Below, in pieces: positions 38,872-46,690 of a stretch of DNA of 64,000 nucleotides. The translations under genes and the position numbers were made by a program. The notes below the pieces were generated by a model. That model did not search any database, was not told where the DNA came from, and was given only the letters and a program-made list of their open reading frames with translations. The stretch comes from Nitrogeniibacter mangrovi (lineage in GTDB: Bacteria; Pseudomonadota; Gammaproteobacteria; Burkholderiales; Rhodocyclaceae), in NCBI RefSeq assembly GCF_010983895.1, contig NZ_CP048836.1, forward strand, positions 3,162,001 to 3,226,000, given 5' to 3'. How positions within the stretch are numbered: position 1 is the stretch's first letter; each line of letters begins with the position of its first letter.

Positions 38872-40025
38872 AGCGCCGCCAGGCCGGCCTTGTGCTGCCC
38901 GCCCTGATCCTGGTGCTGCTGCTCGGCGCGCTGGCCATGGCCTTTGCGCGCCAGCAATCGCGCATCGCCAGCCAGGTGCGCCAGCAGCAGACCACCGTCG
39001 CGCGGCTGGCCGAAGCGCGGCGTCTGCTGCTCGAATACGCGCAGTCCTATCACCTGACCCATCCGGGCCAGTCAACGGGTTATCTGCTCTGCCCCGATAC
39101 CGACAACGACGGCGCGGCGGAACTGTCCTGCGGCAGCGCCGGAGATTTTGCCATCGGCCGCCTCCCCTACCGTACGCTCGGCACCGTGCCGCTGCGCGAC
39201 GGCTTCGGCGAATGCCTCTGGTATGCCGTCGCCGGGAATTTCAAATACAACCCGAAGAGCGCCCCCCTGAACTGGGACACCGCCGGCCAGTTCATCGTGC
39301 GCAATCCGGATGGCAGCGCCCGCCATCCGACCCAGCGACCCACCGACTATGCGGTCGCGGTGGTGTTCGCCCCGGGTCCGCCGCTGGGTGCCCAGCACCG
39401 CGTCTTCCTGGCCGGCCAGCCCTGCAACGGCCCCAGCGACGCGTCGCTGGCCATCGCGCAGTATCTCGAAGGCGCCTACGCTGCCGGGCCCGGCAGCCCC
39501 ATGACCATCACCGTCGGCCGCCTCGACAGCGACACCGACAACGACCAGGTGGCCTGGCTCGCCGCCAGCGACGTCTTCGATGCCCGGCTGCGCACGCGCA
39601 GCGATACGGCCGACCTTATCGGCGCGGTGCTGACCGACACGGCGTCGGCCCTCGCCCCCCTGCCAGACCCCGAGGGCGCCACCACACTGATCGGGAACGT
39701 GATCGAGGGGGCGCCACCGGTAACGGCCTACAACGACCGGGCATCGCCATGGTCCGACCAGTTCCGATACCTGAAGTGCACCACCGGCACCGCCTGCATG
39801 ACCCTCGACGACAGGGCCGGCCACATCCTCGGCTGCGCGGGGCTGCTGCTGTTCGCCGGCACCGCGCGCGGCACCCAGAACCGCCCCGCCGGCGGCGACC
39901 CGGCCTATTTCGAAGACAATGTCAGCGCGCTGCAGGCCCCGGAGACCGATGTCTTCTGGGCGGCCCATGATTACGCCACCACCGCCCCCGCACAGGATCT
40001 GGCCCGATGCCTGCCCGCCCCCTGA
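38868..40025 (+). CDS. Pseudopilin-like protein lacking Glu5 (GspK-like minor pilin candidate)
   Basis: 385 aa. The start MKRRQAG then LVLPALILVLLLGALAMAFA resembles a prepilin leader with cleavage after Gly7. Mature position +5 is Ala, not the Glu that almost all pilins have; the minor pseudopilin GspK is the known exception. The length is also GspK-like. The globular part has many cysteines (LLCPDTDNDGAAELSCG, GECLW, PCNG, LKCTTGTACM, ILGCAG, LARCLP). It overlaps the next prepilin by 19 bp. Probably a tip or initiation subunit (inference). Confidence 0.65.
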   Translation: MKRRQAGLVLPALILVLLLGALAMAFARQQSRIASQVRQQQTTVARLAEARRLLLEYAQSYHLTHPGQSTGYLLCPDTDNDGAAELSCGSAGDFAIGRLPYRTLGTVPLRDGFGECLWYAVAGNFKYNPKSAPLNWDTAGQFIVRNPDGSARHPTQRPTDYAVAVVFAPGPPLGAQHRVFLAGQPCNGPSDASLAIAQYLEGAYAAGPGSPMTITVGRLDSDTDNDQVAWLAASDVFDARLRTRSDTADLIGAVLTDTASALAPLPDPEGATTLIGNVIEGAPPVTAYNDRASPWSDQFRYLKCTTGTACMTLDDRAGHILGCAGLLLFAGTARGTQNRPAGGDPAYFEDNVSALQAPETDVFWAAHDYATTAPAQDLARCLPAP

Positions 40026-40687
40026 CCCCCATCCGCGCACGCCAGCTCGGCTTCACCCTCGCCGAGCTGGCGGTCGTTCTCGTGATCCTGGCCGTACTCG
40101 CCAGCGTGCTCCTGATCCCGCTGCGCACCCAGACCGAAGCACAGCAGCGCGGCGAGGCGGCGGCCACGCTGGAGGACATCAAGCTCGCCCTGATCGGTTT
40201 TGCCATCATCAACAAGCGCCTGCCCTGCCCCACCACCATCCTCGGCAGTGCCACGCCCGGCTATGGCGAAGAGGTCGTCTCTGCGCTCGGCAGCTGCGAG
40301 ACCAGCGCGAGCGACGCCTACCTGCCCTGGCGCACGCTCGGCGTCCCCGCCCTCGACCCCTGGGGCCGTCCGTGGCGCTACCGGGTCGAGCACGGCTTCG
40401 CGACAACGACCCAGCCGATCTACAACGACACCCCGGCCGATCATCTGCAGGTGGTCGACCACGCCGGCGCCAACCTGACCTCGTCGGAAAACCGGGCGGT
40501 GGCGCTGGTGTATTCGCTGGGCGCCAACGGGGCGGCCGATGGCGCGAATGCCGTTTTCGAGAGTGGCTCGGCCACCTACGAGGCGGGCGAGCCAACGACG
40601 ACGTTCGATGATATGGTGCTGTGGATCGGACGGCCCGGGCTCATCGCCCGTCTGGCCGAGGCCGGCGCTTTGACCATAAAGCCATAG
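40007..40687 (+). CDS. Type IV prepilin-like protein
   Basis: 226 aa. The class III leader is ARQLG^FTLAELAVVLVILAVLAS, cleaved after Gly15 with Glu20 at mature +5. The body is small and beta-rich with two cysteines (LPCPT, GSCETS) and VALVYSLGANGAA near the end, a motif of MSHA-type minor pilins. It is translationally overlapped with the GspK-like gene, as minor pilins often are. It ends 2 bp before the cyclase start codon. Confidence 0.88.
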   Translation: MPARPLTPIRARQLGFTLAELAVVLVILAVLASVLLIPLRTQTEAQQRGEAAATLEDIKLALIGFAIINKRLPCPTTILGSATPGYGEEVVSALGSCETSASDAYLPWRTLGVPALDPWGRPWRYRVEHGFATTTQPIYNDTPADHLQVVDHAGANLTSSENRAVALVYSLGANGAADGANAVFESGSATYEAGEPTTTFDDMVLWIGRPGLIARLAEAGALTIKP

Positions 40688-40689
40688 CC

Positions 40690-42033
40690 ATGACGACGCC
40701 CCACCCGGATCTGGACGACGAGCTCTCCTATTACGCGCAGCCGTTCATGGCTCGCCTGCGCAATGCCGGCGCGCGCCCGACCGACGACGACCAGACCCGC
40801 CAGGCCAAATCCCTGCTCGTGTTCGCCACCGGCCTGATGAGCATCGCCACCGGCCTGTGGCTGCTGCTGTACTGGCTGACCGGGCCGAAGCTGTCATCCA
40901 CGCTGCCGTTCCTGTTCCAGATCCTGCTGGCGGCCAACCTGGCCTACTACATCCAGAGTGGCAACTTCCGCTGGTTCCGCTTCAGCCAGCTCGCCCTGAT
41001 CCTGTTCTTCCCCTTCGTGGCGCAGTGGAGCATGGGCAATTTCATCTCCGGCTCCGGGGTGATCCTGTGGGGGCTCATGGCGCCGATCGGCGCGGTGTTC
41101 GTGATGGGCTTGCGCGAATCCATGCCCTGGTTCTTCGCCTACGTCTTCTTCACCGCCCTGACCGGCGTGTTCGACTACCTGCTGGCCGACGCCGGCGCCA
41201 CGCTGGACGCACCGAGCGTGGTGTCGCTGCGCACCTCGGTGATCTTCTTCGCGCTCAACTTCATCGCCATCTCCGGGCTGGTGTACGCCCTGTTGCGTTT
41301 CGCCTTCGAACAGAAACGGGTCATCCAGCACCGGCTCGAACAGGCCATGACCCTGCTCACCGAAGCCCAGGAGCGCTCCGAGACCCTGCTGCTGAACATC
41401 CTGCCCGAGGCCGTCGCCGCGCGCCTCAAGGAGCACGATCAGCGCGTCGCCGACGATTTCTACAGCGTCACCGTGATGTTCGCCGACATCGTCGGTTTCA
41501 CCCGCATGGCCAGTGCGCTGAGCGCGCAGGAGGTCTTCACCATGCTCAACACGGTGTTCTGCCGCTTCGACGATCTGGTCGAGCAGCATGGCCTCGAGAA
41601 GATCAAGACCATCGGCGACGCCTACATGGTGGCCGGGGGCCTCGACCAGCGCTGCGCCGATCCGTGTGCCGCGATGGCCGATCTGGCGCTCGACATGCGC
41701 GACGGCCTGACCGAACTGAGCGACGCCGTCGGCCTGCCCCTGTCCCTGCGCATCGGCATCAGCACCGGGCCCGTGGTGGCGGGCGTGGTGGGCAAGAAGC
41801 GCTTCATCTACGATCTGTGGGGCGACACCGTCAACACCGCCAGCCGCCTGTCCACCGAGGGCGCGCCCAACGCCATCCAGTGCGACCGGCGCACCCACAT
41901 GCACCTGGAACGCCGCTACCGCTTCGCCGAACGCACCAGCATCCGCCTCAAGGGCAAGGGCGAGGTCATCGTCTACCAGCTCGAATCGCGCGCCAACCGG
42001 CGCGACCGCAAGACTCAGCCGACGCCGGCCTGA
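40690..42033 (+). CDS. Membrane-bound class III adenylate cyclase
   Basis: 447 aa from the ATG at 40690. Five or six membrane helices span ~35-200, a coiled linker follows (~205-245), then the catalytic domain (~250-420). The two metal Asp residues are in VMFADIVGFTRMA and GLEKIKTIGDAYM. The Lys in EKIKTIGDAYM and the Asp in FIYDLWGDTVNTASRL are the adenine-selecting pair, so ATP rather than GTP is the likely substrate. Only one catalytic domain is present, so it must homodimerise. It ends the pilus operon, which suggests a cAMP link to pilus function (inference). Its 3' end overlaps the convergent kinase by 19 bp. Confidence 0.9.
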   Translation: MTTPHPDLDDELSYYAQPFMARLRNAGARPTDDDQTRQAKSLLVFATGLMSIATGLWLLLYWLTGPKLSSTLPFLFQILLAANLAYYIQSGNFRWFRFSQLALILFFPFVAQWSMGNFISGSGVILWGLMAPIGAVFVMGLRESMPWFFAYVFFTALTGVFDYLLADAGATLDAPSVVSLRTSVIFFALNFIAISGLVYALLRFAFEQKRVIQHRLEQAMTLLTEAQERSETLLLNILPEAVAARLKEHDQRVADDFYSVTVMFADIVGFTRMASALSAQEVFTMLNTVFCRFDDLVEQHGLEKIKTIGDAYMVAGGLDQRCADPCAAMADLALDMRDGLTELSDAVGLPLSLRIGISTGPVVAGVVGKKRFIYDLWGDTVNTASRLSTEGAPNAIQCDRRTHMHLERRYRFAERTSIRLKGKGEVIVYQLESRANRRDRKTQPTPA

Positions 42034-43736
42034 TCCAGCCGAAAGCGCACACAACCGGTGCGGTTGTCCGCCAGCCTCAGCCGGTAACCCGCCGCCTCGG
42101 CCTGTCGAGCCACCTGGTACAGACCCATGCCCAGGCCACTGTCGGAGTGCACCGGATGGTCGAACAGCTCGCCCGCGACCATCCCCTCCACCGGCCAGCC
42201 GCTATCCTCCACCTCCAGCCAGGGCCCACTCGCATCGCTCCCGGCACGCACCTGGATGCTCACGCGTGCGTCCAGCTGATGCTTCTCCAGCGCGTTCTGG
42301 ATGAGGTTGTCGGCGGCGGAGCCGAACAGGGGCAAGGGCACATCACCGCCCTGCGCCAGACGGTCGAACCCGACCGGGGACCCGGCGTGGCGCTCCTGGA
42401 GTGCCTGCCACCACGCACCCAGTTCGGCGCGCTCCGCGTGCGCAGCCGCCGGATCGCGCAGCTTCTCCAGCGTCTGCCCGAGGCGGGCCGAGATCACCGG
42501 CAGCTGCCGCCCCACCAGGGCGCGCAGGGTCGGCATGTCCACATCGCCGCGCGTGGCGGTGAAGCACAGGGTGTTGAGGGACTGGAGCAGGTTCTTGACG
42601 TCGTGGGTCAGGCGCGCACCGGTCTCGTGCACCGCGCGCAGATAGGACAGCGTTTCCAGCTCGCGGGCATGGCGCTTCTCGCGGCAGAACTCGGCCAGCA
42701 ATCGCACCATCAGCCGCAGATGCCAGTCCATGGCCGGACTCGGTTCGCGTTGCAGGCACAGGGTGACGGTCAGTTCATCCTGCCCGTAGTGGCGCACCAC
42801 CGGACTGTGCTCGCCGAAACGCCCCTCGGCGCCGGCCGACAGCCGCCAGCGGCCGCCGGCCACCCCCGGCATCTCCAGCATGGCCTCGCAGGCCCGCTGC
42901 AGGAACACCTCCGCCCGGTCGGTACCCAGGGACAGCGCCGCCACCCGGTCGAGCCATTCCTCGACCGACAGCCCCGCCGACAGGAGCCGTCGCGCGATCT
43001 GGGCGCCCAGCTGCGGTCCGCCCAGGTGCGGATGCCAAGCCCAGGCCAACACGATCAGAGCGCCGGCCATCGCCGACAGGGCGGAGAGGATCGCCACCAC
43101 ATAGGGCAGATGCTTGAGCCACATGAACACCAGCGCACCCAGCGAGGTCACTCCGAGCACCAGCAACACCAGCATCGCCGACAGGAAATCGATGGCCCGG
43201 GCACGGGGTGGCGGCGACTGCCCCCCGGCGAAGGCCACGCCGACGATCATCAGCGGCAGCAGGGTCACCGCCAGCGCCTCGAAGATCGCCTGTTCGCCGA
43301 CCGGTTCGGGCACCACCTGCGGCAGTACGACGATGAACAGGCAACACACCAGATAGGCCACCGCGAGCTGATAGGGCAGGCGCGCGCGCGTGGACACGGC
43401 GATGAACGCCTCGCCGCCCACCACCCCCGCAAGCACCATCACCCACAGCGCCAGCCAGCTCCACGAGCTCGCGGCAACGAAGGCGACGACCGCCAGGACC
43501 ATGACGACGACGTCGCGGATGCCGAGCCGGTAGGCCCCCCGCACCACTGGCTGCCAGATCAGGAACAGTCCCAGATGCACCAGCATGAGGGTGCGCCCGA
43601 CCGGCGTGTCCGGCCCCTGGAGCAAGCCCAGGTGCATCGCCCCCAGCCACAAGGCGAGCAGGCGCTGCGGCCGGGCCGCGAGCCGTGTGGTCAGGGATGC
43701 CCGCAGGGCGCCCGCATCGGGCGGAATCGATGTCAT
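42015..43736 (-). CDS. Membrane histidine kinase (PrsK-like)
   Basis: 573 aa from the ATG at 43736 (MTSIPPDAGALRASL). Eight or so membrane helices (~25-245) lead into a cytoplasmic region and a HisKA-like H-box VHETGARLTHDVKNLLQSL (phospho-His in LTHDVKN). The ATPase domain has the N-box SAADNLIQNALEKH and the G-box DSGLGMGLYQVARQAEA. The HDVKN-type H-box and multi-helix N-terminus resemble PrsK kinases, partners of PrsR. The gene sits at the far end of the pilus operon, opposite in direction, and is the only kinase in the window. I propose it signals to the regulator at 27634. Confidence 0.85.
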   Translation of the reverse strand: MTSIPPDAGALRASLTTRLAARPQRLLALWLGAMHLGLLQGPDTPVGRTLMLVHLGLFLIWQPVVRGAYRLGIRDVVVMVLAVVAFVAASSWSWLALWVMVLAGVVGGEAFIAVSTRARLPYQLAVAYLVCCLFIVVLPQVVPEPVGEQAIFEALAVTLLPLMIVGVAFAGGQSPPPRARAIDFLSAMLVLLVLGVTSLGALVFMWLKHLPYVVAILSALSAMAGALIVLAWAWHPHLGGPQLGAQIARRLLSAGLSVEEWLDRVAALSLGTDRAEVFLQRACEAMLEMPGVAGGRWRLSAGAEGRFGEHSPVVRHYGQDELTVTLCLQREPSPAMDWHLRLMVRLLAEFCREKRHARELETLSYLRAVHETGARLTHDVKNLLQSLNTLCFTATRGDVDMPTLRALVGRQLPVISARLGQTLEKLRDPAAAHAERAELGAWWQALQERHAGSPVGFDRLAQGGDVPLPLFGSAADNLIQNALEKHQLDARVSIQVRAGSDASGPWLEVEDSGWPVEGMVAGELFDHPVHSDSGLGMGLYQVARQAEAAGYRLRLADNRTGCVRFRLDQAGVG

Positions 43737-43804
43737 GCCTCCATTGTAGAGGAGCGCACACCCCGGTGGCATGAGCGCCTCGCCAGCGACGCGCCTGACG
43801 AAAA

Positions 43805-43850
43805 CTGGACAGCCCGTCGAGATATGGACACCACCTGTCCAGCTCTCGAC
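43805..43850. promoter_or_regulatory. Nested inverted repeats, candidate enhancer for the sigma-54 promoter
   Basis: CTGGACAG (43805-43812) is inverted as CTGTCCAG (43835-43842), and GTCGAGA (43816-43822) as TCTCGAC (43844-43850). The centre lies about 100 bp upstream of the predicted transcription start, a normal distance for an NtrC-type enhancer. The regulator at 27634 is the obvious candidate to bind here. Confidence 0.5.
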
Positions 43851-43899
43851 AGCCGGCGCGAAAAAGCGTGAAAAACATCACACCCGCGGAACATTTTCA

Positions 43900-43916
43900 C
43901 AGGCACGGGAATTGCT
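43900..43916 (+). promoter_or_regulatory. Sigma-54 (-24/-12) promoter of the pilin gene
   Basis: CAGGCACG-GGAA-TTGCT matches the TGGCACG-N4-TTGCW consensus except at one -24 base. The invariant GG (43902-43903) and GC (43914-43915) are exactly 10 nt apart. Transcription should start near 43927, giving a short leader before the ATG at 43947. Confidence 0.8.
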
Positions 43917-43946
43917 GATGTCAAGGCATTGACCCGGAGACTCCTC

Positions 43947-44615
43947 ATGCGCCGCCATCCAGCTTCCAGACAATCACAACAAGGCTTCACCCTCGTCGAG
44001 ATCGCCGTGGTGCTCGTCATCATCGGCCTGCTCCTCGGTGGTGTGCTCAAGGGCCAGGAGCTGATCAACAGCGCCCGCGTCAAGGCGTTGTCGCAGGATT
44101 TGCGCAACATCCCGACCATGCTCTACGGCTATCAGGACCGGTTTCGCACCCTGCCCGGCGACGACGCCCAAGCAGTCAACCATCTGGGCGCAACCGCCCT
44201 CAACGGCAATGGCAACGGCCTGATCGAGGGGGATTGGGATACGAACGAGGCCGACAAGGAAACCTGCAAGTTCTGGCAGCATCTGCGCCTGGGCAATTTC
44301 CTCGCCGGCTCCACGGCACTAACGGCGGGCGGGGACTGCGGCATCCAGCCCCACAATTCCGTCGGCGGGATCCTGGGCATCGAGGTCGCCAACTCGACGC
44401 ACACCGCGTTCATCGCCGGCATGCGCGGCACCTACCTGTGCTCGAGCGGTATCCAGGGTCGCTATGTGCGCCAGCTGGACCAGACCATGGACGACGGCGA
44501 CCCGGCAGCAGGCTCCCTGCGCGCGGTGACCGTCGGTTCCGCCCGTGGCTCTGCCGCGGTGGCGCTCAACACGCTGGATGACGAATCCACTTACACCATC
44601 TGCCTCGAAATCTAG
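43947..44615 (+). CDS. Type IV prepilin (candidate major pilin)
   Basis: 222 aa from the ATG at 43947, with GGAG 9 nt upstream. A TTG in frame at 43929 would sit at the predicted transcript start and is rejected. The leader MRRHPASRQSQQG is cleaved before FTLVEIAVVLVIIGLLLGGV; Glu is at mature +5. The body has four cysteines (KETCKFW, GGDCG, TYLCSS and YTICLEI). It has its own sigma-54 promoter and stands apart from the assembly genes, which is how a highly expressed structural subunit is often arranged. Its stop codon shares the palindrome CTAG with the antiporter gene's stop. Confidence 0.9.
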   Translation: MRRHPASRQSQQGFTLVEIAVVLVIIGLLLGGVLKGQELINSARVKALSQDLRNIPTMLYGYQDRFRTLPGDDAQAVNHLGATALNGNGNGLIEGDWDTNEADKETCKFWQHLRLGNFLAGSTALTAGGDCGIQPHNSVGGILGIEVANSTHTAFIAGMRGTYLCSSGIQGRYVRQLDQTMDDGDPAAGSLRAVTVGSARGSAAVALNTLDDESTYTICLEI

Positions 44616-46582
44616 TCGCCCTGCAACATCCGCCGCTCGGCCAGCTGCAGATTGGCCGGCTCGCCGAGCAGCACGATCACGTCGCCGGCGAGAATCTGCG
44701 TCTCCGGGCCGGGGCTCAGGCCCCGGATGTTGCGCCGGCGCACCGCCGAGACGCTCACGTCCATGAGCGGGAAATCCATCTCCCCGATGGTGCGCCCGAC
44801 CGCCCGGGCGCCGTCGGGCACGATCACCGAATGCAGCCGCAGCTGCTTGCCGTCCGGCCCCTCGGGGGCGTCGCTCGCGCCATGGAAAACGCCGCGCATG
44901 AGCGCATAGCGCTCGGAGCGGATCATGCGGATGCGCCTGACCACGCGGTTGATCGGTACGCCGATGAGGGCGAGCGCATGGGAAGCGAGCATGATGCTGC
45001 CCTCGAAGGCCTCGGTGACCACCTCGGCCGCGCCCGCCTCCGACAGCTTGGCCATCTCGGCCTCGTCCAGCGCCCGCGCGATGACCGGCAGATCCGGGCG
45101 AATCGCGTGCACATGATGGATCACGCGCAGCGCCGCCTCCACGCCTGAAAAGGAGATGACCAGCGCCGCGGCCCGGGACACGCCGGCCGCCTGCAGGGTC
45201 TCGTGGCGTGCGGCGTCGCCGTAGACCACGGTGTCGCCGGCCGCGCCCGCCTCGCGCACCCGCTCCGGATCGAGGTCGAGCGCCACGTAGCGCACATCTT
45301 CCTGCTCGAGGAAGCGCGCCAGATGCTGGCCGCTGCGCCCGTAGCCGCAGATGACGATATGTCCCTGGGTGCTCATGGACTCCGCCGCGACCCGGGTCAG
45401 CTCCATGGACCGCAGCAACCATTCGGAGGCCACGAAGCGCATCACCAGCCGGTCGGAGACCTGCACGATCAGCGGCGCGAACAGCATCGACAGCACCAGG
45501 CTCGCCACGGTGATCTGCATGAGCGCGGGCGCGAGCAATCCGAGTCCATCGATGAGCGAGATGAGCACGAAGCCGAACTCGCCCCCGGCGCACAGCCACA
45601 GGCCGGTGCGCATGGCGGTGCCGGGCGTCGCCCCGAACAGGCGCGAGGCGCCGGCGGCAACAGCGAACTTGAGCGTCAGCAGCGCCACCACCATGGCGAT
45701 CACGCCCGGCAGATGGGTGACGATCACGCGCACATCCAGGAACATGCCCACGGTGACGAAGAACAGACCGAGCAGCACGTCGCGGAACGGCTTGATGTCC
45801 TCCTCCACCTGGTAGCGGTACTCGGTTTCCGAAATCAGCATCCCGGCGAGAAAGGCGCCCAGCGCCAGCGACAGCCCCGCCAGCTCGCTCAGCCACGCCA
45901 GGCCGAGGGTGATGAGCAGCACGTTGAGCATGAACAGCTCGCCGGAACGGCGTTTGGCCACCAGGGTGAACCAGGCGCGCATCAGGCGCTGGCCGAACAC
46001 CAGCACCAGCGCCAGCATCACCGCCGCCTTGACCGCCGCCAGACCCAGGGTGCCCACCAGCGCCTCGCCCGGCTCGGACAGCGCCGGCAGCAGGATCAGC
46101 AGGGGCACGACGGCGATATCCTGGAACAGGAGCACACCGATGATCTCCTGCCCATGCTTGGATTCGAGCTCGAGCCGGTCGGCCAGCAGTTTGGAGAGGA
46201 TGGCGGTGGACGAGGTGGCGACGATGCTGCCCAGGGCGAAACTCTCGACCCAGCCCCAGCCGAGCAGCGCGCCGATAAGCGTCGTCAGCACGAGGCTTGC
46301 GGTGACCTGCAGCCCGCCGAGGCCGAACACGATGCGCTTCATGGCGAACAGGCGCGGCAGGGAGAATTCGAGCCCGATGGAGAACATCAGGAACACCACC
46401 CCGAATTCGGCCAGGTGGCGCGCGCCCGACTCGTCCTGCATCAGATCGAAGGAGTGCGGCCCCACCAACGCCCCCACCAGCAGATAGCCGAGCACCGGCG
46501 GCAGGTTGAGACTGCGGAAGATGGCCACGACCAGCACGGCGGCGGCGAGCAGCAGCAGGACGAGTTCGAGCGTGTTGACCAT
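44612..46582 (-). CDS. Kef/CPA2-type cation:proton antiporter with TrkA domains
   Basis: 656 aa. About 12 membrane helices (1-385) form the Na+/H+ exchanger domain (ATSSTAILSKLL, ALGAFLAGMLISETEYRYQV). A TrkA-N Rossmann domain (HIVICGYGRSGQHLARFLEQ, ~410-530) and a TrkA-C domain (~565-650) follow. This is the KefB/KefC/YbaL layout: monovalent cation efflux gated by nucleotide. It is convergent with the pilin gene and lies upstream of and divergent from kdsD, its frequent neighbour in betaproteobacteria. Confidence 0.92.
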   Translation of the reverse strand: MVNTLELVLLLLAAAVLVVAIFRSLNLPPVLGYLLVGALVGPHSFDLMQDESGARHLAEFGVVFLMFSIGLEFSLPRLFAMKRIVFGLGGLQVTASLVLTTLIGALLGWGWVESFALGSIVATSSTAILSKLLADRLELESKHGQEIIGVLLFQDIAVVPLLILLPALSEPGEALVGTLGLAAVKAAVMLALVLVFGQRLMRAWFTLVAKRRSGELFMLNVLLITLGLAWLSELAGLSLALGAFLAGMLISETEYRYQVEEDIKPFRDVLLGLFFVTVGMFLDVRVIVTHLPGVIAMVVALLTLKFAVAAGASRLFGATPGTAMRTGLWLCAGGEFGFVLISLIDGLGLLAPALMQITVASLVLSMLFAPLIVQVSDRLVMRFVASEWLLRSMELTRVAAESMSTQGHIVICGYGRSGQHLARFLEQEDVRYVALDLDPERVREAGAAGDTVVYGDAARHETLQAAGVSRAAALVISFSGVEAALRVIHHVHAIRPDLPVIARALDEAEMAKLSEAGAAEVVTEAFEGSIMLASHALALIGVPINRVVRRIRMIRSERYALMRGVFHGASDAPEGPDGKQLRLHSVIVPDGARAVGRTIGEMDFPLMDVSVSAVRRRNIRGLSPGPETQILAGDVIVLLGEPANLQLAERRMLQGD

Positions 46583-46646
46583 GCGGTCCGGTTTCCCCTG
46601 GAGCCTTGCGCCACCGGCCCGGGCGGCGGGCCGTCAAACGGCCTTC

Positions 46647-46655
46647 TGATATACT
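46647..46655 (+). promoter_or_regulatory. Extended -10 promoter candidate for kdsD-lptCA
   Basis: TG-A-TATACT is an extended -10 element; transcription would start about 29 nt before the kdsD ATG. There is no clear -35, which extended -10 promoters can lack. Confidence 0.45.
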
Positions 46656-46690
46656 TTCGCGTCCAGTTTAACCGATTGTTCTGCGAGCCA

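Noticed and set aside
40857-43871. Plus-strand open frame of about 1000 codons over the cyclase and kinase
   Set aside because: It overlaps two genes with intact catalytic motifs, is Arg/His/Gln-rich and has no recognisable fold.
43929-43946. Upstream TTG start for the pilin
   Set aside because: It would fall at the predicted sigma-54 transcript start with no ribosome site; the ATG at 43947 has GGAG upstream.
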